A stretch of 7,995 nt of DNA from positions 1-7,995 of the forward strand of contig CAMLLE010000116.1 of NCBI GenBank assembly GCA_946480555.1. Reading direction: 5' to 3'. The position numbers and the translations under genes are program-made. This DNA comes from an uncultured Verrucomicrobia subdivision 3 bacterium. Its GTDB lineage: Bacteria > Verrucomicrobiota > Verrucomicrobiae > Limisphaerales > CAMLLE01. The notes under the pieces are model-generated. The model ran no database searches. It saw nothing but the letters and a program-made list of their open reading frames with translations, and was not told where the DNA came from. Shown piece by piece: positions 6,667 to 7,995 of the stretch; the stretch's first letter is position 1; each line of letters begins with the position of its first letter.

Positions 6667-7188
6667 TCAATCGCCGGGATAAAAACTCTCGCCAAGAAGA
6701 ACGTTCAATTGATGCATGGCGATGGTCAATTCGCCAAAAGCCGAAATGGAATCCGCACTCACGCTCCCCTGCTCAAGCCTTTTCTGAACACGGCGAAAGC
6801 GCGCGCCGAGCGGCAGATCATTGCGTTGATCTCCCAATTGCTTCAGCAACCCCTGAACGCGCTTCACCTGTCGAAGCGTTTTCCGGATCGTCCGTTGTGC
6901 GCTTTCAAATGTGGTGGTTCCCGCTTTCAGGTTTTTGAACAGCACACATTCGAAGCGGCGGCAGTAATCGGGGCGCTGCGAATAAATCTGGCAGCGGCAT
7001 CCTTCCAGCATCGAACACGGCTGATGGAACTTCTGTCCCCCGCCGGCAGCTGGACGCGCAAATCTCAATCCCAGTGCGCGGAGCCTGGCAGCATCATCGC
7101 GCGGCTGAAGCTCGCCTTTGGCGAAGATAACACCGTTGCAGCACAAGCCGCACTGCAGGCAAAGTTCGTTCAATTCAGGTCGCGACAT
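6667..7188 (-). CDS. YkgJ-like CxxCxxCC (zinc/iron-chelating) domain protein
   Basis: This 173-residue protein opens with the signature C-x2-C-x2-C-C (Cys10, Cys13, Cys16, Cys17 in CLQCGLCC). A second cysteine group follows in CSMLEGCRCQIYSQRPDYCRRFEC (Cys58, 64, 66, 76, 81). This is the pattern of the YkgJ family, thought to bind a metal (zinc or an iron-sulfur centre) through these residues; the biochemical role is largely unknown. The C-terminal half (about 90-173) is helical, basic and without cysteines. The ATG at 7188 places the Cys motif at residue 10, as is normal for the family. The frame stays open upstream to 7404, but that part overlaps gatC on the other strand and looks non-coding; an ATG at 7209 is a possible alternative. 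No Shine-Dalgarno is seen at either. It is divergent from gatC, with 115 bases between the starts. Confidence 0.9.
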   Translation of the reverse strand: MSRPELNELCLQCGLCCNGVIFAKGELQPRDDAARLRALGLRFARPAAGGGQKFHQPCSMLEGCRCQIYSQRPDYCRRFECVLFKNLKAGTTTFESAQRTIRKTLRQVKRVQGLLKQLGDQRNDLPLGARFRRVQKRLEQGSVSADSISAFGELTIAMHQLNVLLGESFYPGD

Positions 7189-7303
7189 GATTGGCAGAGC
7201 GGCCAACATACGGCACTGCGAGCTGCCTGCAAAGCTCTGGTGGCAGCGCTCCCGATGAACTTGGCACTTGGAAGCGAACTTCGCCCTCCTTACTCTGCCG
7301 CGC
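7189..7303. promoter_or_regulatory. Divergent intergenic region between the YkgJ-like gene and gatC
   Basis: These 115 bases separate two genes that start in opposite directions, so promoters for both should lie here. Neither start codon has a Shine-Dalgarno sequence. A candidate gatC promoter is listed separately. For the YkgJ-like gene I see no convincing boxes. Confidence 0.5.
7268..7296 (+). promoter_or_regulatory. Candidate sigma-70-like promoter of gatC
   Basis: TTGGAA (7268-7273) and TACTCT (7291-7296) are separated by exactly 17 bases. The first matches the -35 consensus TTGACA at four of six positions. The second matches the -10 consensus TATAAT at only three, although the T1, A2 and T6 positions are kept. 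Initiation about seven bases after the -10 would fall at or next to the gatC ATG at 7304, giving a leaderless or almost leaderless message. This would fit the absence of a Shine-Dalgarno. The match is weak and could be chance. Confidence 0.25.
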
Positions 7304-7591
7304 ATGGCAGCCGCTGAAATTGATGTCAAATACGTCGCGCATCTCGCGCGCATCGCCCTTTCGCCGGAAGAAGAGCAACAGCTTTCCACCCAGCTGGGAA
7401 ACATCCTGACCTACATCGAGAAACTGAAGCAGGTCGATGTCTCCAGCGTGGAGCCCACCGCCCACGCGTTTCCCATCGTGAACGTCACGCGACCGGATGA
7501 GGTCCGCCCGTCCATGTCGAACGAAGAGGCGCTGCTGAACGCGCCGGCCAAGGCTGGCGGCCAGTTCATGGTTCCCAAAATCGTTGAGTAG
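7304..7591 (+). CDS. gatC: Glutamyl/aspartyl-tRNA amidotransferase subunit C
   Basis: This 95-residue protein has the usual GatC length and layout: an N-terminal helix IDVKYVAHLARIALSPEEEQQL, a second helix LGNILTYIEKLKQVDVSSVEPT, then a loop HAFPIVNVTRPDEVRPSMSNEEALLNAPAKAGGQFMVPKIVE, which ends in the typical F-x-V-P-x-I-V-E. GatC is the small belt-like subunit that wraps GatA and GatB and stabilises the complex. The complex turns Glu-tRNA(Gln) into Gln-tRNA(Gln), and Asp-tRNA(Asn) into Asn-tRNA(Asn) where needed, in the cytoplasm. The ATG at 7304 is chosen because the conserved region begins four residues later; a TTG at 7268 would add twelve unlikely residues. No Shine-Dalgarno precedes it. 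gatA follows after 12 bases, the common C-A order. Confidence 0.96.
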   Translation: MAAAEIDVKYVAHLARIALSPEEEQQLSTQLGNILTYIEKLKQVDVSSVEPTAHAFPIVNVTRPDEVRPSMSNEEALLNAPAKAGGQFMVPKIVE

Positions 7592-7603
7592 CCCACTCCT
7601 GCC

Positions 7604-7951
7604 ATGCTCAACCAGCTCACCATTTCCGAACTCACGGCGAAGCTCGCCAAACGCGAAACCTCCGCGCACGAAATTGCCCAGGCTTGCCTCTCGCAGATCG
7701 AACGCGTTGACAAAGACGTCCACGCATTTCTCAGCTGGAACGCTGAGGATGCCTTCGCCCAAGCCGATGCCGTGGACAAACAAATCGCCAGCGGCGCATC
7801 GATTGCCGGGAAACCACTGCTCGGAATGCCGATTGCAATCAAGGACGTCATCGCCGTCAAAGGGCATCCGTTGAACTGCGGCTCGAAACTGCTGGGAAAG
7901 TTTGTTTCGCCTTACGACGCCACCGTCATTCAGAAATTGAAAGCAGCCGGC
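7604..7951 (+). CDS. gatA: Glutamyl/aspartyl-tRNA amidotransferase subunit A, first 116 codons only
   Basis: The reading frame from the ATG at 7604 encodes the N-terminus of an amidase-signature enzyme: ISELTAKLAKRETSAHEIAQACL, then GKPLLGMPIAIKDVIAVKG with Lys80, which matches the Lys of the Ser-cisSer-Lys catalytic triad, then LNCGSKLLGKF and YDATVIQKLKAAG. GatA hydrolyses glutamine and sends the ammonia to GatB for amidation of the mischarged tRNA. The two catalytic serines lie further on and are not in the window. Real sequence stops after Gly116 at 7951. The frame stays open to the window end, but those codons are adapter and poly-G. The full protein is normally about 480-490 residues. 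The start is 12 bases after the gatC stop, so the two are co-transcribed. gatB is not visible and may follow or lie elsewhere. Confidence 0.95.
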
Positions 7952-7995
7952 AGATCGGAAGAGCGTCGTGGAAGGAAAGAGTGGTGGGGGGGGGG
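7952..7995. other. Illumina adapter read-through and poly-G at the contig end (not genomic)
   Basis: From 7952 the sequence is AGATCGGAAGAGCGTCGTG, identical over 19 bases to the start of the Illumina TruSeq universal adapter (reverse complement). The next 14 bases match the adapter at 11 positions, with errors as expected at low read quality. The last ten bases are all G, as two-colour sequencers produce when no signal is left. The junction lies exactly after a gatA codon. This stretch should be trimmed before any annotation. Confidence 0.96.

Noticed and set aside
6278..6670. Minus-strand frame of 130 codons starting with TTG at the YkgJ-like gene stop and running into the lipoprotein gene
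   Set aside because: It has a weak start and no domain, and it overlaps the lipoprotein signal peptide, which is far more convincing.
7175..7867. Minus-strand frame of 230 codons opposite gatC and gatA
   Set aside because: gatC and gatA are unmistakable on the plus strand; this frame is their complement.

Overview
The window looks like a contig from a GC-rich bacterium of the phylum Verrucomicrobiota, most likely of the Pedosphaera/Limisphaera type. This rests on three things: a very large sensor kinase whose periplasmic part combines PA14-like segments with tandem OB-like beta repeats, a PEP-CTERM surface protein, and a protein starting with a pseudopilin-type FTLIELLV helix. The placement is inference from architecture, not from a marker gene. 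The right end runs into Illumina adapter sequence and poly-G, so the window reaches an assembled contig end, probably of metagenomic or draft data.

From right to left, six genes lie on the minus strand between 6387 and 1. They are a small lipoprotein (6387-5932), a WYL-domain transcription regulator overlapping its 3' end (5981-4938), a 1044-residue hybrid-architecture sensor histidine kinase (4867-1733), its NarL/FixJ-type response regulator 51 bases downstream (1681-1037), a PEP-CTERM exported protein (853-137), and the first 46 codons of a prepilin-like protein that leaves the window at base 1. A repeat-rich spacer (854-1036) with tandem hexamers and a long imperfect inverted repeat separates the response regulator from the PEP-CTERM gene. 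A 279-base non-coding stretch (6388-6666) precedes the lipoprotein, and a YkgJ-like CxxCxxCC protein (7188-6667) lies beyond it, also on the minus strand.

At the right end, gatC and the start of gatA run on the plus strand, divergent from the YkgJ-like gene. They encode subunits of the tRNA-dependent amidotransferase that makes Gln-tRNA(Gln) and/or Asn-tRNA(Asn). Real gatA sequence stops at 7951.

The histidine kinase and response regulator form a clear two-component pair. The periplasmic sensor region should read an extracytoplasmic signal, perhaps a carbohydrate since PA14 folds often bind glycans, and the cytoplasmic HisKA_3/HATPase module should phosphorylate Asp58 of the regulator. Its targets are unknown; the neighbouring PEP-CTERM gene is a candidate only by position. 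I found no CRISPR array, tRNA, rRNA, transposase or phage gene.
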